Position numbers and translations under genes: made by a program. The notes beneath the pieces are model-generated. The model did not search any database and was not told the DNA's origin. It saw only the letters and a program-made list of their open reading frames with translations. 64,000 bases of DNA from Korobacter sp963758505 (GTDB lineage Bacteria > Acidobacteriota > Terriglobia > Terriglobales > Acidobacteriaceae): the NCBI GenBank assembly GCA_963758505.1, contig CAVWVJ010000001.1:496001-560000 (forward strand). The letters run 5' to 3'. Below are positions 9,609-18,066 of this stretch, piece by piece (the stretch's first letter is position 1; every line of letters begins with the position of its first letter).

Positions 9609-9719
9609 CTACAGGTCAATACGGATCAAAACGCAAAGAAGCCTTTGGGGGCGTATAGTGATGACCGGGGTGGTCACCACCTTCTCCTCTTTCAGGTCTT
9701 CTGACCTAAGCCAGTCCAT
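9609..9719 (-). CDS. Very small ORF, 36 residues, with strong ribosome site
   Basis: The frame starts at an ATG with GGGAGGA seven bases upstream on the minus strand, unusually good for the region. The product begins MDWLRSEDLKEEKVVTTP and ends in a short hydrophobic run. I do not recognise it. A 13-base GGTGGT-C-ACCACC palindrome at 9669-9681 lies inside it. It may be a short real peptide or the remains of a longer gene. Confidence 0.25.
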   Translation of the reverse strand: MDWLRSEDLKEEKVVTTPVITIRPQRLLCVLIRIDL

Positions 9720-9764
9720 CTGAAGTCCTCCCATCTTAGTTTTGTTGCGAGAGAGCGGCGTGCC

Positions 9765-9947
9765 ATGCCCTTTGAAGCGATCCTGCGCGAAGTCGATCAA
9801 CTCCACAGTGTGGGTGCTCGTCTGGAAACTCTGGCGGAGCAGCATCCACCGATATCTGAAGCACTGATCACAATCGCCGGAAATGTACGTAATACTGCGA
9901 CCGTTTTGGCAGTGCTGGTGGTTGCTAAAGGCCCAAAGCCGATCTAA
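9765..9947 (+). CDS. Conserved-looking small hypothetical protein
   Basis: A 60-residue frame starting MPFEAILREVDQLHSVGARL, with an amphipathic helical first half and a hydrophobic end (NTATVLAVLVVAK). The balanced composition and a GAGAG site before the ATG support a real gene. The pattern resembles short proteins I associate with acidobacterial genomes, but no function is known. It stands alone between leftward genes. Confidence 0.55.
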   Translation: MPFEAILREVDQLHSVGARLETLAEQHPPISEALITIAGNVRNTATVLAVLVVAKGPKPI

Positions 9948-10037
9948 CGAGACGCAGCTACTAAACGCAGCTTCGTCAAAGCGTCCTTATGCAGCACGAC
10001 GCGAATTGAGCACGCGCTGACACCTTCCGATGGAAAA

Positions 10038-10499
10038 TCATAGATCGGAGTACTCGGGAATATAGTCCTTAAACAGACCTGTCGCGAGATACATGGTTCG
10101 TACCGGAACGCGGTCCGCATTCTTGCTTGTCCTGGCCCAATTCCAGGCGGACGCGATCTCAGAAGTCGTGAAATAACGGGTCTCGGCCTGAAGGACGGCG
10201 GCTCCGGCGAGAAGGACTGCCACCACCTCTTCCCATTTATCGGCGCCCACCACCGCCATTCTCGCGATATGGTCGGTATGCTTCTGGAGAAAACGCATCT
10301 CCGCCCAACGTGCGCTCCAGTCAGCGCCATTCATCTGTGAAAGGTCCGCAAGGATTCCGATAGGCCGAGTCTTGCGTTCTTTGATGACGGAGTCTATCTG
10401 AGGCTCAAACCTCGAGACTTCTTCGGCGCTCACATGTCCGACAACCCGGAACCCGAATGCTGCTCCCCAACTTTCCTTGAGCGCTTCAATCATTGCCAC
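10038..10499 (-). CDS. SpoIIAA-like (STAS-fold) protein
   Basis: The 153-residue protein resembles the SpoIIAA-like family once called DUF3478. The typical features are a strand-rich start (FGFRVVGHVSAEEV), a central LADLSQMNGADWSARWAEM segment, and a conserved AVVGADKWEEV followed by a hydrophobic helix. Family members have a STAS-like fold and occur in oxidative-stress and membrane-lipid settings, but their ligand is unsettled. The start is a GTG at 10499 or an ATG two codons later; GGAG lies just upstream. The SPFH gene behind it is transcribed in the same direction, with 92 bp separating its end from this gene's region. Confidence 0.65.
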   Translation of the reverse strand: MAMIEALKESWGAAFGFRVVGHVSAEEVSRFEPQIDSVIKERKTRPIGILADLSQMNGADWSARWAEMRFLQKHTDHIARMAVVGADKWEEVVAVLLAGAAVLQAETRYFTTSEIASAWNWARTSKNADRVPVRTMYLATGLFKDYIPEYSDL

Positions 10500-10591
10500 G
10501 CATCTCCATTTTGCTTTCAGCTACTGATCATGCAGTGACTGAACTGCAGTCCGGTTGCTCCATTTCATTGAACAAGTCGCATCACCAGCCG

Positions 10592-11539
10592 CTAGACCGT
10601 AGCCAGTTCCTTATCGCCGTTGCCGTTGCTGTTGAGTTGCTTCTCCTTGATTGCCCGTTCCTGTCCCAGTCCCATGGTCAGCGCTGTAAGGCCGGCGAGC
10701 CCTCCTAATTGCATCGTATCGACTGCAGAGCTGGGGACAATCACGATCGTCGAGTTCGTCTTCAGGCCTTCATACAGCATGTTCATAGCCCTCAGGTGTA
10801 ATGCGACAGGATCGTTGGCATAGGTCTTGGCAGCCTCGCCGAATTTCTCGGCGACCTGGCGTTCCGAGTCGCCAAGAATGACGCGGGCTTGACGTTCTCG
10901 CTCGGCCTGGGCTTGCATCGACATCGCATCTTCCAGTGCGGATGGAATCAGCACATCCTTTACCTCGACTGAGATGACGTTGATCCCCCACGGTTCGGTT
11001 CTCTCGTCGATAATCTTTCTCAGCGCGTCACTAATCTTGTCGCGGCCTTCGAGCATATCCGACAGCATGGTCTTGCCGATGACGTCCCGCAGGGCGGTTT
11101 GCGAGGCCCACCCAATCGCGCTTTGGTAGTCAGCGACATCGAGCGCAGCTTTCTTGGGATCCACGATCTTCCAAAACAACACGGCATCAACATCCACGGG
11201 CACGGTGTCTTTTGTCAGGGTCTTTTCCGCCTTGAAAGAACTCGTCAGGACGCGGATATCAAGCCAGTAGGGAATGGTCTCGAGGAGCGGAATAATCAGG
11301 AACAAGCCAGGACCCTCTAGAGAACGAAACTTTCCCAGCCGCAAGACAACCGCTTTGTTCCATTGATCGGCGACCTGAACTGAGGAAGATACAGCCAACG
11401 CGATGAAGAGCGTGACCACCAGAATCCACAATCCCTGAAAATCAATCGTGAAGGCCCGATGCATGACGTATGTCAACGCTGCGCCAAGGCCAAGAATCGC
11501 CACGAATATAAACATTCTGAAGGCGCTGTTGTTTTTCAT
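10592..11539 (-). CDS. SPFH/band 7 membrane protein (slipin/stomatin-like)
   Basis: This 315-residue protein has two N-terminal hydrophobic segments (about residues 7-27 and 34-55), then a band 7/SPFH domain with the hallmark VVLRLGKFRSLEGPGLFLIIP and KTLTKDTVPVDVDAVLFWKI, and an alanine-rich coiled coil (QAQAERERQARVILGDSERQ). This is the slipin group, scaffolds of membrane microdomains often paired with an NfeD protease partner. No NfeD gene is seen nearby. The C-terminus is short and charged. It lies upstream of the SpoIIAA-like gene and downstream of a 54-residue gene, all leftward. Confidence 0.85.
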   Translation of the reverse strand: MKNNSAFRMFIFVAILGLGAALTYVMHRAFTIDFQGLWILVVTLFIALAVSSSVQVADQWNKAVVLRLGKFRSLEGPGLFLIIPLLETIPYWLDIRVLTSSFKAEKTLTKDTVPVDVDAVLFWKIVDPKKAALDVADYQSAIGWASQTALRDVIGKTMLSDMLEGRDKISDALRKIIDERTEPWGINVISVEVKDVLIPSALEDAMSMQAQAERERQARVILGDSERQVAEKFGEAAKTYANDPVALHLRAMNMLYEGLKTNSTIVIVPSSAVDTMQLGGLAGLTALTMGLGQERAIKEKQLNSNGNGDKELATV

Positions 11540-11625
11540 TTCGCTTGCCTCTCTTTTGCGGTTGGAGTGTGCCGGAGTTGCAAGCAGTGTCAGTGCATTG
11601 TTCCAGCTAGCGATTAACGGTTACG

Positions 11626-11790
11626 CTATTTTGAGAAAATTCCGTGGTCCTGCTCGTAACGGTCTTCTCTCTTGATCGCCCGGAGCGCGGCTTCGTCCGC
11701 AATCCGATCCAACTCTTTCTGCGTGCTAGCCTCAGATGCCGCTGGGTCATCTGGCACTGGTGCTTCTGCATGCTCGACTTGATCAGCCAT
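11626..11790 (-). CDS. Small acidic hypothetical protein, 54 residues
   Basis: The frame starts at an ATG with AAAGGAGAG nine bases upstream, a very good ribosome site, and ends at a TAG at 11626-11628. The product begins MADQVEHAEAPVPDDPAASE and continues with a charged helix containing ELDRIADEAALRAIKRED. It is soluble, acidic at the start and has no known motif. It is 86 bp upstream of the SPFH gene and could be co-transcribed with it. The ribosome site and amino-acid make-up are the support; function unknown. Confidence 0.6.
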   Translation of the reverse strand: MADQVEHAEAPVPDDPAASEASTQKELDRIADEAALRAIKREDRYEQDHGIFSK

Positions 11791-11982
11791 TGTTTGTCTC
11801 TCCTTTAAGAACTTGCGTTGGATTTGTGCTCCAAAGCCTGAGCAAAGTATGAAGGCCCCGGCCCGAAATAACTGTTCCGTATTGCACAGTCAGAGCACGA
11901 GCATGAAATGTGTTTCGTATTGCACAGAAATCCCTTCCGCGAATACCTAGTATTTTCAGCATGCGCCGAGGAGACGCGGAAA

Positions 11983-12513
11983 ATGTTAAAAGAGACGTCG
12001 GTTGTCGCGACATACCACACGCATGTAGAAGCAGATCATGCGGTGAAAGAACTTCAACGCGGTGGCGTCGATATGCGCAAGCTGTCGATCGTAGGAAAGG
12101 GCTACCACACCGATGAGAACGTTGTGGGCTACTACAACACCGGCGATCGTATGAAATATTGGGGCAAGATCGGCGCGTTCTGGGGAGGTTTTTGGGGACT
12201 TCTGTTCGGCTCGGCTGTTTTCATGATTCCCGGCCTCGGCCCAATCCTGGTAGCGGGGCCGCTGGTCGCTTGGATCGTGGCAGCCCTCGAAGGCGCGGTT
12301 GTGGTGGGCGGATTGGGAGCGGTTGGAGCGGGTCTCTACAGTATCGGCATTCCGAAGGACAGTGTCGTGAAGTATGAAAAGGCGCTCCAGACGGACCAGT
12401 TTCTTCTGGTCGCTCATGGAACAGCAGCTGAAGTAGCAAAAGCGAAGGAGATCATCGACGCAACGAATCCTGCACAATCTACCTTGCACATACCTCAGGC
12501 AAGTGCGGCATAG
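11983..12513 (+). CDS. DUF1269-like general stress membrane protein
   Basis: The 176-residue protein begins with a ferredoxin-like domain (VVATYHTHVEADHAVKELQR) that senses or binds through a pattern seen in YflT-type general-stress proteins. Two glycine-rich hydrophobic segments follow (WGGFWGLLFGSAVFMIPG; LVAWIVAALEGAVVVGGLG) and then a short second domain ending IGIPKDSVVKYEKAL. The start at 11983 is preferred to the frame start at 11908 because GAGGAG lies upstream and the homologous part begins here. Such proteins are often induced by stress; their mechanism is unknown. Confidence 0.7.
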   Translation: MLKETSVVATYHTHVEADHAVKELQRGGVDMRKLSIVGKGYHTDENVVGYYNTGDRMKYWGKIGAFWGGFWGLLFGSAVFMIPGLGPILVAGPLVAWIVAALEGAVVVGGLGAVGAGLYSIGIPKDSVVKYEKALQTDQFLLVAHGTAAEVAKAKEIIDATNPAQSTLHIPQASAA

Positions 12514-12536
12514 ACCATTGAGGTGCCCACGGCGAA

Positions 12537-12591
12537 CTCCGGCGTTCCGCTCCCCAGGGAGTGTAGGTCGATTCAGGGGAGCGGCCCGGAG
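12537..12591. repeat. Long interrupted stem-loop
   Basis: CTCCGG (12537-12542) and CCGCTCCCC (12547-12555) pair with GGGGAGCGG (12576-12584) and CCGGAG (12586-12591). This gives a strong two-part stem with an internal loop and a 20-base cap. It lies 24 bp beyond the stop of the stress-protein gene. There is no T-run after it, so a standard intrinsic terminator is unlikely. A structured RNA end or processing site is possible. Confidence 0.45.
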
Positions 12592-12655
12592 TAGTCAAAG
12601 GGGGCGCCTGTTCTGAAGATCACCCCGTCAGGAGTCGTGCTCAGTGCGGCTGTGG

Positions 12656-12964
12656 TTATTCGACCCCGGTTTTTCTCTGTACGACCGATCCGCGGCCCTT
12701 GCAATAGGTACATTTCCGGGAATACAACTGTCCGCTTCCTTCGCAGTACGAACAGGTCTCGAGAGGGGTTTCAGATTGGTGAGCGAGTTGCGTAACGTTG
12801 TATGTAACGCCTAAGTACGTGATGCTGGTGTCGCTTCCGGCCTTCGTTCCTGAGGATGTCAAAGAGCCTCCTTTGCCTTTCGTCGACGTCCGAATTCCGT
12901 GCACTTGGTTGGCCGCGTATGACGATCTTGTTTCGCACCTGGCATCATGACGTGTTCGCGTCAA
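12656..12964 (-). CDS. Small protein with DnaJ-type zinc ribbon
   Basis: The last third of this frame carries two CxxCxGxG repeats (CSYCEGSG and CTYCKGRG), the unit that binds zinc in DnaJ and related chaperones. Only two such repeats are present, enough for one zinc, where DnaJ has four. The N-terminal part is low-complexity, rich in Ser, Thr and Gly, without a J domain. The start is uncertain: the longest frame begins with TTG at 12964 and has no internal ATG; a GTG about twenty codons in is possible. Neither has a good ribosome site. A role in thiol or zinc chemistry is only a guess. Confidence 0.5.
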   Translation of the reverse strand: MTRTRHDARCETRSSYAANQVHGIRTSTKGKGGSLTSSGTKAGSDTSITYLGVTYNVTQLAHQSETPLETCSYCEGSGQLYSRKCTYCKGRGSVVQRKTGVE

Positions 12965-13266
12965 AAGAAAAGTTCACTATTGCTCATTCTTTATGACGAG
13001 TAGCGTCCCGATGCCAAACGATCCATCGTGGAACCCACGCCCGGCGCATGAGAGCCGTACACGCTGGCGTTGGGGCCCAGCGCTTTACAGGGGACAAGTT
13101 GCTGGCTCGTGCCAGCTACCGGGACGCTGAAAAAACCGCTCAGAAGCAACGATCGAAGGGGTTCACGACTCTCCCGCACCAGGTTAAAGATCCCCGTGGA
13201 GGGTAGAGATTTCGGCTGCGGGCACCGCTGCGCTCACGCCCGCAAAGTGCCCGCTTGGGTCAGGTA
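12965..13266. other. Intergenic region, possible gene remnant and hairpins
   Basis: No intact gene is convincing here. A minus-strand frame at 12991-13179 contains PVAGTSQQLVPCKALGPNAS, reminiscent of repeats in secreted acidobacterial proteins, so a remnant is possible. A short perfect stem-loop GCTGGC-TCGT-GCCAGC lies at 13101-13116. Confidence 0.3.
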
Positions 13267-14452
13267 CTAAGCTTCGAACTCCGATTCTTCCGCGCGAGCC
13301 TCATCGAACAAATCACTAATCGAGAGTCTCAGGTTGCCGGGATTCGTTGCGTAATTCATGCCGGTCTCAATGTCTACGACGCCGTCGCGAATCAATTGCT
13401 GGATCACATCGTCAAAACACTGCATACCGTCCAGGTCGCCGTCCCGCATCGCGTCGAGAATGGTTTTGCCTCCGACCTCGCCCTTCTCGATATACTCGCG
13501 GGTTCGCATGGTGGACTTGAGAATCTCGATGGCTGCCACGCGTCCGGGTTTGTCGTTTCGCGGGAGCAGTCGCTGGGAAATGATGTAGCGAAAGCTGCGT
13601 GACAGGCGTTGGCGAATAATATGCTGCTCAGCGATCGGGAAGGTGCCGATGATTCGCTCCACGGTCTTCGCGGCATCGATCGTGTGCAACGTGGACATTA
13701 CCAGGTGTCCGGTTTCCGCTGCTTCCAGATGCAATCTCGATGGTTTCCCGGTCGCGCATTTCTCCCACCAGGATCAGCTCAGGCGCTTGCCGCAATGCGG
13801 CCCGCAAGGCAAGGCTGAAGCTGGGAGTGTCGCTGTGCAACTCACGCTGGTGAATCGTGGAGTTCTTGTGCAGATGCACGAACTCGATTGGATCTTCGAT
13901 CGTGAGGATGTGCCACGACTTCTCATTATTGATCTTGTCGATCATTGCCGCCAGGGTGGAACTCTTGCCGGAACCTGTGGGCCCGGTGACCAGCACGATG
14001 CCATTGATCAGGTTCACAACGTCGCCCAGCTGCGGCGGCAGATTCAACATCTCGAAGGTCGGAACTTTTTGCGGAATCGCGCGCATCACGATCGCATGAC
14101 TGTTCCTTTGCGAAAAAATGTTCGCGCGGAACCTGGCAATCCCGGGAATGCTGTAAGAGAGATCCGCGGATCCCTTTTCGCGCAGAGAAGTCTGCGCTTG
14201 CTGGTTTTCTCCCACCAAATCGCGGGCAATCCGCGTGGTATCGTCGGAGGTCAAGACTGCCTGGTGTGGCACCGCGACGAGCTTTCCATTGAGTTTTACT
14301 TGTGGCGGCCGATTCGGCGAGAAGATGAGATCGCTCACCTTCTCGGAAACCGCCAGCATCGCCTTGAGAATCGCGTCAGTGGACGTGTCGGTGTGGCATT
14401 CGTGAGACGAGGACTTCACAGCGCTCGAGAGTGCAGTTCCAGTAGTGGACAT
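13267..14452 (-). pseudogene. pilT: PilT-type twitching-motility ATPase, interrupted by a one-base frameshift
   Basis: Two overlapping frames together encode a complete PilT-like ATPase of about 394 residues. The first (14452 to about 13730) has the N-terminal PAS-like part, Walker A GPTGSGKSSTLAAMID, the Asp-box region ILTIEDPIEFVH and Walker B ILVGEMRDRETIEIA. The second (13728 to 13267) resumes exactly with LEAAETGHLVMSTLHT, the His box, and runs to the normal C-terminus (AIEILKSTMRTREYI). One surplus base at about 13729-13730 separates them. PilT depolymerises type IV pili in the cytoplasm. Otherwise no residue is lost, so the break is either very recent or a sequencing error. No other pilus gene is in the window. 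Confidence 0.8.
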
Positions 14453-14726
14453 GTGTGTTGAAATCCCCGGGAGCAGGAGGGACCCCTCCCTCCAGGAAGG
14501 CGAGAATACACTGCATCTCAAACAAGCACAGGATTACCGAAGTCATAAGCTTGGCTCGTCGACCCATGAGGCCCGACTGTTATGAAACAATTTGATCGGA
14601 TTAAGATCGTTGCCGGCACATTTGAGACGAAGTGAGGAGCGGCAGCGATTCGATAAAGAATGCTTTGTTGGGCGGTTCGGAATCCCTTAGCTTCGCAGCC
14701 GCAGATCGTCTCGGGAAAATGTCACC

Positions 14727-15926
14727 TTGAAAACACGGATCTTAACTGCCGCTCTTGCATTCTGTACCTGCTCTGGTTCAGTATTCGCGGGTTCACAAAC
14801 ATCCTCTTTTCAATTCCTGCAAAAGCCCGGACCGTATCCGGTAGGGTTGAGGGTGGTCGATCAATACGATCGCTCACGCCCATATCCAGCTTCCCCCAAG
14901 GACGCGACAAAGTCCTCTTCGGGCGAGGACGCCCGTCCCATGCAGACACTGATCTGGTATCCATCGTTGAAAACCCCGGGCGAACCGATGACGGTTGGCG
15001 ACTATACCCAACTGGCAGATACCGAGATTCACTTCAACGCGCCAGACGAGAAAGAAAATCGGTGGCGTTCGCTGTTGAAGACGTCCTCCGGTATCCGGCT
15101 GTGGGCGGTGCGGGAAGCAAAGCCGGCAGAAGGGCGTTATCCCGTTCTTATCTATGCGCCCAGCGATTCTTCCGTTTCGTGGGAGAACGCCGACCTGTGC
15201 GAGTATCTTGCCAGCCATGGCTACGTCGTTCTTGCGAGCCCCTCTGTGGGGCTGTCGACACGCGACATGACGGATGATCTGGACGGGATCAATGCACAGG
15301 CTCGCGACATCTCGTTTCTCATCACCTATGCCAAGTCACTTCCCGACTCGGATGTATCTGAGGTTGCCCTGGTGAGCTGGAGTTGGGGAGGAATCTCAAG
15401 CCTGTTTGCCTCAGCGCGAGACCCCCGCATTGATGCCCTGGTGGAGATGGACCCCAGCATGCGCTACTACCCAGGTCTGGTGAAAAAAGCCGGGGACGTT
15501 CATCCAGAGCGAATGACCCTACCGCTTCTTTGCTTTACTCGAAATGTGAGTCTTGAAGATCTGGAAAACGACGGCGTTCCTCCCGCAGACAAAGTTGGCC
15601 CAAACGTCCTCAACGCCTGGATCCATGGGGATCTCCTCACCGTGAATATGCTGGGCATGGCACACCCGGAGTTCAGTTCCATGTTCCAACGCAGGGAGGG
15701 TGCGCAACGCTTTGCGGAGAATCAGGTAGCAGACTACGGTCGGGAGGATGCCAACACGAGTTATGCCTGGGTTGCGCTTTATACCCTGAACTTTCTGGAT
15801 GCGTACCTGAAACACGACGCTTCCGCGAAGGCGTTTCTGAGAAAGAGACCCGCGGAAAATGGCGTTCCAAAGCACTTTGTGGACATCAAGTTTCGCTCTG
15901 CGCAGAAACCGCCTGAGGAACGGTAA
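14727..15926 (+). CDS. Secreted alpha/beta hydrolase (dienelactone/PAF-acetylhydrolase-like)
   Basis: A 399-residue protein with a signal peptide at residues 1-21 (LTAALAFCTCSGSVFAG). The nucleophile motif is SWSWGGIS near residue 217, fitting G/S-x-S-x-G of alpha/beta hydrolases; YAPSDSSVSWEN before it resembles the oxyanion region of platelet-activating-factor acetylhydrolase-like enzymes. It should act in the periplasm or outside on an ester or similar bond; the substrate is unknown. The start is TTG at 14727, chosen because the signal peptide begins there; no better start or ribosome site is seen. It is divergent from pilT. Confidence 0.7.
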   Translation: MKTRILTAALAFCTCSGSVFAGSQTSSFQFLQKPGPYPVGLRVVDQYDRSRPYPASPKDATKSSSGEDARPMQTLIWYPSLKTPGEPMTVGDYTQLADTEIHFNAPDEKENRWRSLLKTSSGIRLWAVREAKPAEGRYPVLIYAPSDSSVSWENADLCEYLASHGYVVLASPSVGLSTRDMTDDLDGINAQARDISFLITYAKSLPDSDVSEVALVSWSWGGISSLFASARDPRIDALVEMDPSMRYYPGLVKKAGDVHPERMTLPLLCFTRNVSLEDLENDGVPPADKVGPNVLNAWIHGDLLTVNMLGMAHPEFSSMFQRREGAQRFAENQVADYGREDANTSYAWVALYTLNFLDAYLKHDASAKAFLRKRPAENGVPKHFVDIKFRSAQKPPEER

Positions 15927-16116
15927 AGAGAAAGGCTCGATCGGCCTCCCATCGCAGATTCTTGAAAAGGAAACAATCGGACGATAGTTCTATATTCCTC
16001 TGGCTCTATATCCTGCGTCGGTCGGCGAAAAAGCGATTCTGTGGATGATCCAAGCGGCACATGCCCGCAAAGCGCTCAACGTTCGTTCCCATTCGCTGGT
16101 GTAGACTCTGGCGATC

Positions 16117-16416
16117 ATGATCTCCGCCAGCTCCGATCGTTCCGAGGCCGATCTCATCCATCTTCTGCGGCAAGTATTTGAGAGCGATCCGGATGTGCGC
16201 TCGGCCCTTTTTGCGCGAACTGCGTCCTCGTGGAATGTCGTTATCTTCGTCGAACATAACGACCCGTCCCTTCGACAAACAATCTACGAGCAGGCAGAGC
16301 AGCTCCGACGTGCCGTTGGAGATCCGGAAATAGACGTAGCGATCATCCTGGCAGGAGAGCCGCCCCCAGCGCTCGCAGCCAATCAGGGCTGGACAGTGGC
16401 GTTCAATCGAGGATGA
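16117..16416 (+). CDS. Hypothetical protein
   Basis: A 99-residue frame with balanced composition, acidic helices (EADLIHLLRQVFESDPDVRS) and a strand-rich middle (SWNVVIFVEHND). No motif, signal or membrane segment is seen. It is convergent with the DUF2911 gene, 43 bp away. In the gap, GAAGAGGG-ACG-CCCTTC followed by TTTT (16432-16452) is a weak terminator candidate. The gene is supported only by coding character. Confidence 0.55.
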   Translation: MISASSDRSEADLIHLLRQVFESDPDVRSALFARTASSWNVVIFVEHNDPSLRQTIYEQAEQLRRAVGDPEIDVAIILAGEPPPALAANQGWTVAFNRG

Positions 16417-16459
16417 CGGAATACTCCAAGCGAAGAGGGACGCCCTTCTTTTACACCTC

Positions 16460-16981
16460 CTACTTCTCGTGCATTTCGCCCCAGGCCATCGTCTTTCCAT
16501 ACGTGATGCGGATATTGCACTGCGTCGGTGCGATGTGCGCGAGGTAGACGGTTGCGAAGTCGTAAGCTTGTCCGAGTTCGCCGGTTTGCATGGTCTCGTG
16601 CGCGAGATCCTGCGATTCGTCTCGCTTCGCGTTTGCATTTACGTCCTTGTTCACGACCAAAGACCAATCAGTTTTGCCGGGAATCACAAATAAGCGATAC
16701 GCGCCAAGAGGAACGGTGGTGCTCCCCACGGTGATGCCGGTATCCAAAAAGAGGAGGAATGGTTTCCCGGCAGGCGACCAGGCCTTCCCGAGGGGCAATC
16801 CGCGCTTGGATGCCTTTTCAGAATGGTCATATTGAACGCGCATGCCCTTTCCATCCGCGAACGTACAGGTGACATCTCGGACGTTGGAAGATGCCTGTCC
16901 CTGGGCGAAAGAAGCTCCAAAGCAGGCGAGCAACGATAAGAGAACAAGACGAATGGTTCGATTTCTCACGTGGCACCTCAT
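16460..16981 (-). CDS. Secreted DUF2911 family protein
   Basis: The 173-residue protein starts with a signal peptide (IRLVLLSLLACFGASFAQG). It then shows the DUF2911 pattern: GKAWSPAGKPFLLFLDTGI, VPLGAYRLFVIPGKTDWSLVVNKD, and a C-terminal strand pair. These proteins are common in Bacteroidetes and Acidobacteria, secreted and uncharacterised. Its end overlaps nothing; it is convergent with the gene before it. Confidence 0.75.
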   Translation of the reverse strand: MRCHVRNRTIRLVLLSLLACFGASFAQGQASSNVRDVTCTFADGKGMRVQYDHSEKASKRGLPLGKAWSPAGKPFLLFLDTGITVGSTTVPLGAYRLFVIPGKTDWSLVVNKDVNANAKRDESQDLAHETMQTGELGQAYDFATVYLAHIAPTQCNIRITYGKTMAWGEMHEK

Positions 16982-17094
16982 TCAGAATGGGATTATCGGA
17001 AAATCGTCAAGGTTGTGCGTCTTGCACCTCAATTCCTCGAAGTTGTACCCCTAAGACTTGCTTATTCAGGGGCGAAATCGATCAGGAGGAATCG

Positions 17095-17358
17095 CTAACA
17101 GCGCGCGAGGCAATGCAGGATCAGAAGCTCTCCGGAGAGTTGTGGCATGTCGGAGGGAGAGGGCGCCTCAATATAGGTGAAAAACGCCAAAAGACCGGAG
17201 CGGAGATTTGCTGCAGCCAGCAGGGCAAAGAAAACCAGTGCTGCGAAACGGGCAGCTCTCAAGGCAGTAGGGGAAAGGTTTACGTTGGGGAGAACGAAGA
17301 TGAGGAGGACGCTCACCAGCAAAACCACCACAACCCACTTGTGAATTGGGCTACTCAC
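17095..17358 (-). CDS. Small membrane/secreted protein with TALRAARFAA motif
   Basis: From a GTG at 17358 the frame encodes 87 residues with a strong N-terminal hydrophobic segment (WVVVVLLVSVLLIFVLP), the stretch PTALRAARFAALVFFALLAAA and a Cys-containing end. A longer frame to 17508 exists but its extra part looks non-coding. The motif recurs in the opposite-strand gene at 17696-17980, which suggests related genes. Function unknown. Confidence 0.4.
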   Translation of the reverse strand: MSSPIHKWVVVVLLVSVLLIFVLPNVNLSPTALRAARFAALVFFALLAAANLRSGLLAFFTYIEAPSPSDMPQLSGELLILHCLARC

Positions 17359-17695
17359 GCCGCGAAGTATATCACTCGGTGCGACGGTGATCAGCTTTCG
17401 AGCGCGGCCCAAGCCGTTCGACGCACAAATCGGGTCGACTGGCTGAGAGGCATAAGCCGGATCGAAGGGACTAGCGACGGCCCCGCGAAAACCAGCGAGA
17501 ATAGCCAAGGAAGCATCTGACCGGATGGATGGGATGGAAATTGAAGGTTTCTCCTGACGGGATTATTATCAAAGTGATGGTCAAAGCAGTCTCCTTGCAA
17601 CGTGGTTTCGCATGTTGAAGAAATGCCGGGAGTGGAACGCGGCGACCTTTTTCTGCAGCTGTTCTCAAATGAGAGCTTTGGTGACGTGTAAGAAG
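17359..17695. other. Intergenic region
   Basis: This 337-bp stretch separates two divergent, possibly related small membrane-protein genes. The frames within it look non-coding and I see no repeats or clear promoter. Confidence 0.4.
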
Positions 17696-17980
17696 ATGCC
17701 ACTGGTTCTGAGCGCCCTGAAGTTCGCGGCGCTGGCAACCGTTTTTGGTGTTCTGCTGGCTCTTGTGGCGCCCGCGAGTGCCGGAGCTTTCACTGCCGTT
17801 AACGGTCCGGCCACTGCTCTGCGAGCCTCCAGGTTCGCAGCCGCAATTCTCTCGACGATTTCCGGGATCTTCTCGTTGGGCATTTGCGGCTCTGCCGGAC
17901 CGCGAATCCTATCCACCGGCTTAGCCGCCTTTGCAACCAAGCTACTCTCCTCCAGGGTCTACCCCCCGATCCGCTGTTAA
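17696..17980 (+). CDS. Small membrane/secreted protein with TALRASRFAA motif
   Basis: From the ATG at 17696 the frame encodes 94 residues with a hydrophobic N-terminus (LVLSALKFAALATVFGVLLALVAP would fit a signal or anchor) and the stretch PATALRASRFAAAIL, close to that of the gene at 17095-17358. The opposite strand also has a long frame (17665-17940), so the coding strand is not certain. No ribosome site stands out. Confidence 0.35.
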   Translation: MPLVLSALKFAALATVFGVLLALVAPASAGAFTAVNGPATALRASRFAAAILSTISGIFSLGICGSAGPRILSTGLAAFATKLLSSRVYPPIRC

Positions 17981-18066
17981 TAGCGCCCTTTCTGCGTTGG
18001 CCACCCAGGGAGATCTCTCCCATCGCGCATTGAGCAGCCCAACTCGCAGACAGCAGGCGTCGGAAA

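Noticed and set aside
13070..13270. A 66-codon plus-strand frame before the pilT end
   Set aside because: Rich in Arg, Ser, Pro and Cys, with no ribosome site; it looks non-coding.
13700..13760. Programmed frameshifting as the reason for the split pilT
   Set aside because: No slippery heptamer or following RNA stem is seen, and PilT is not known to use frameshifting. A mutation or base-call error is simpler.
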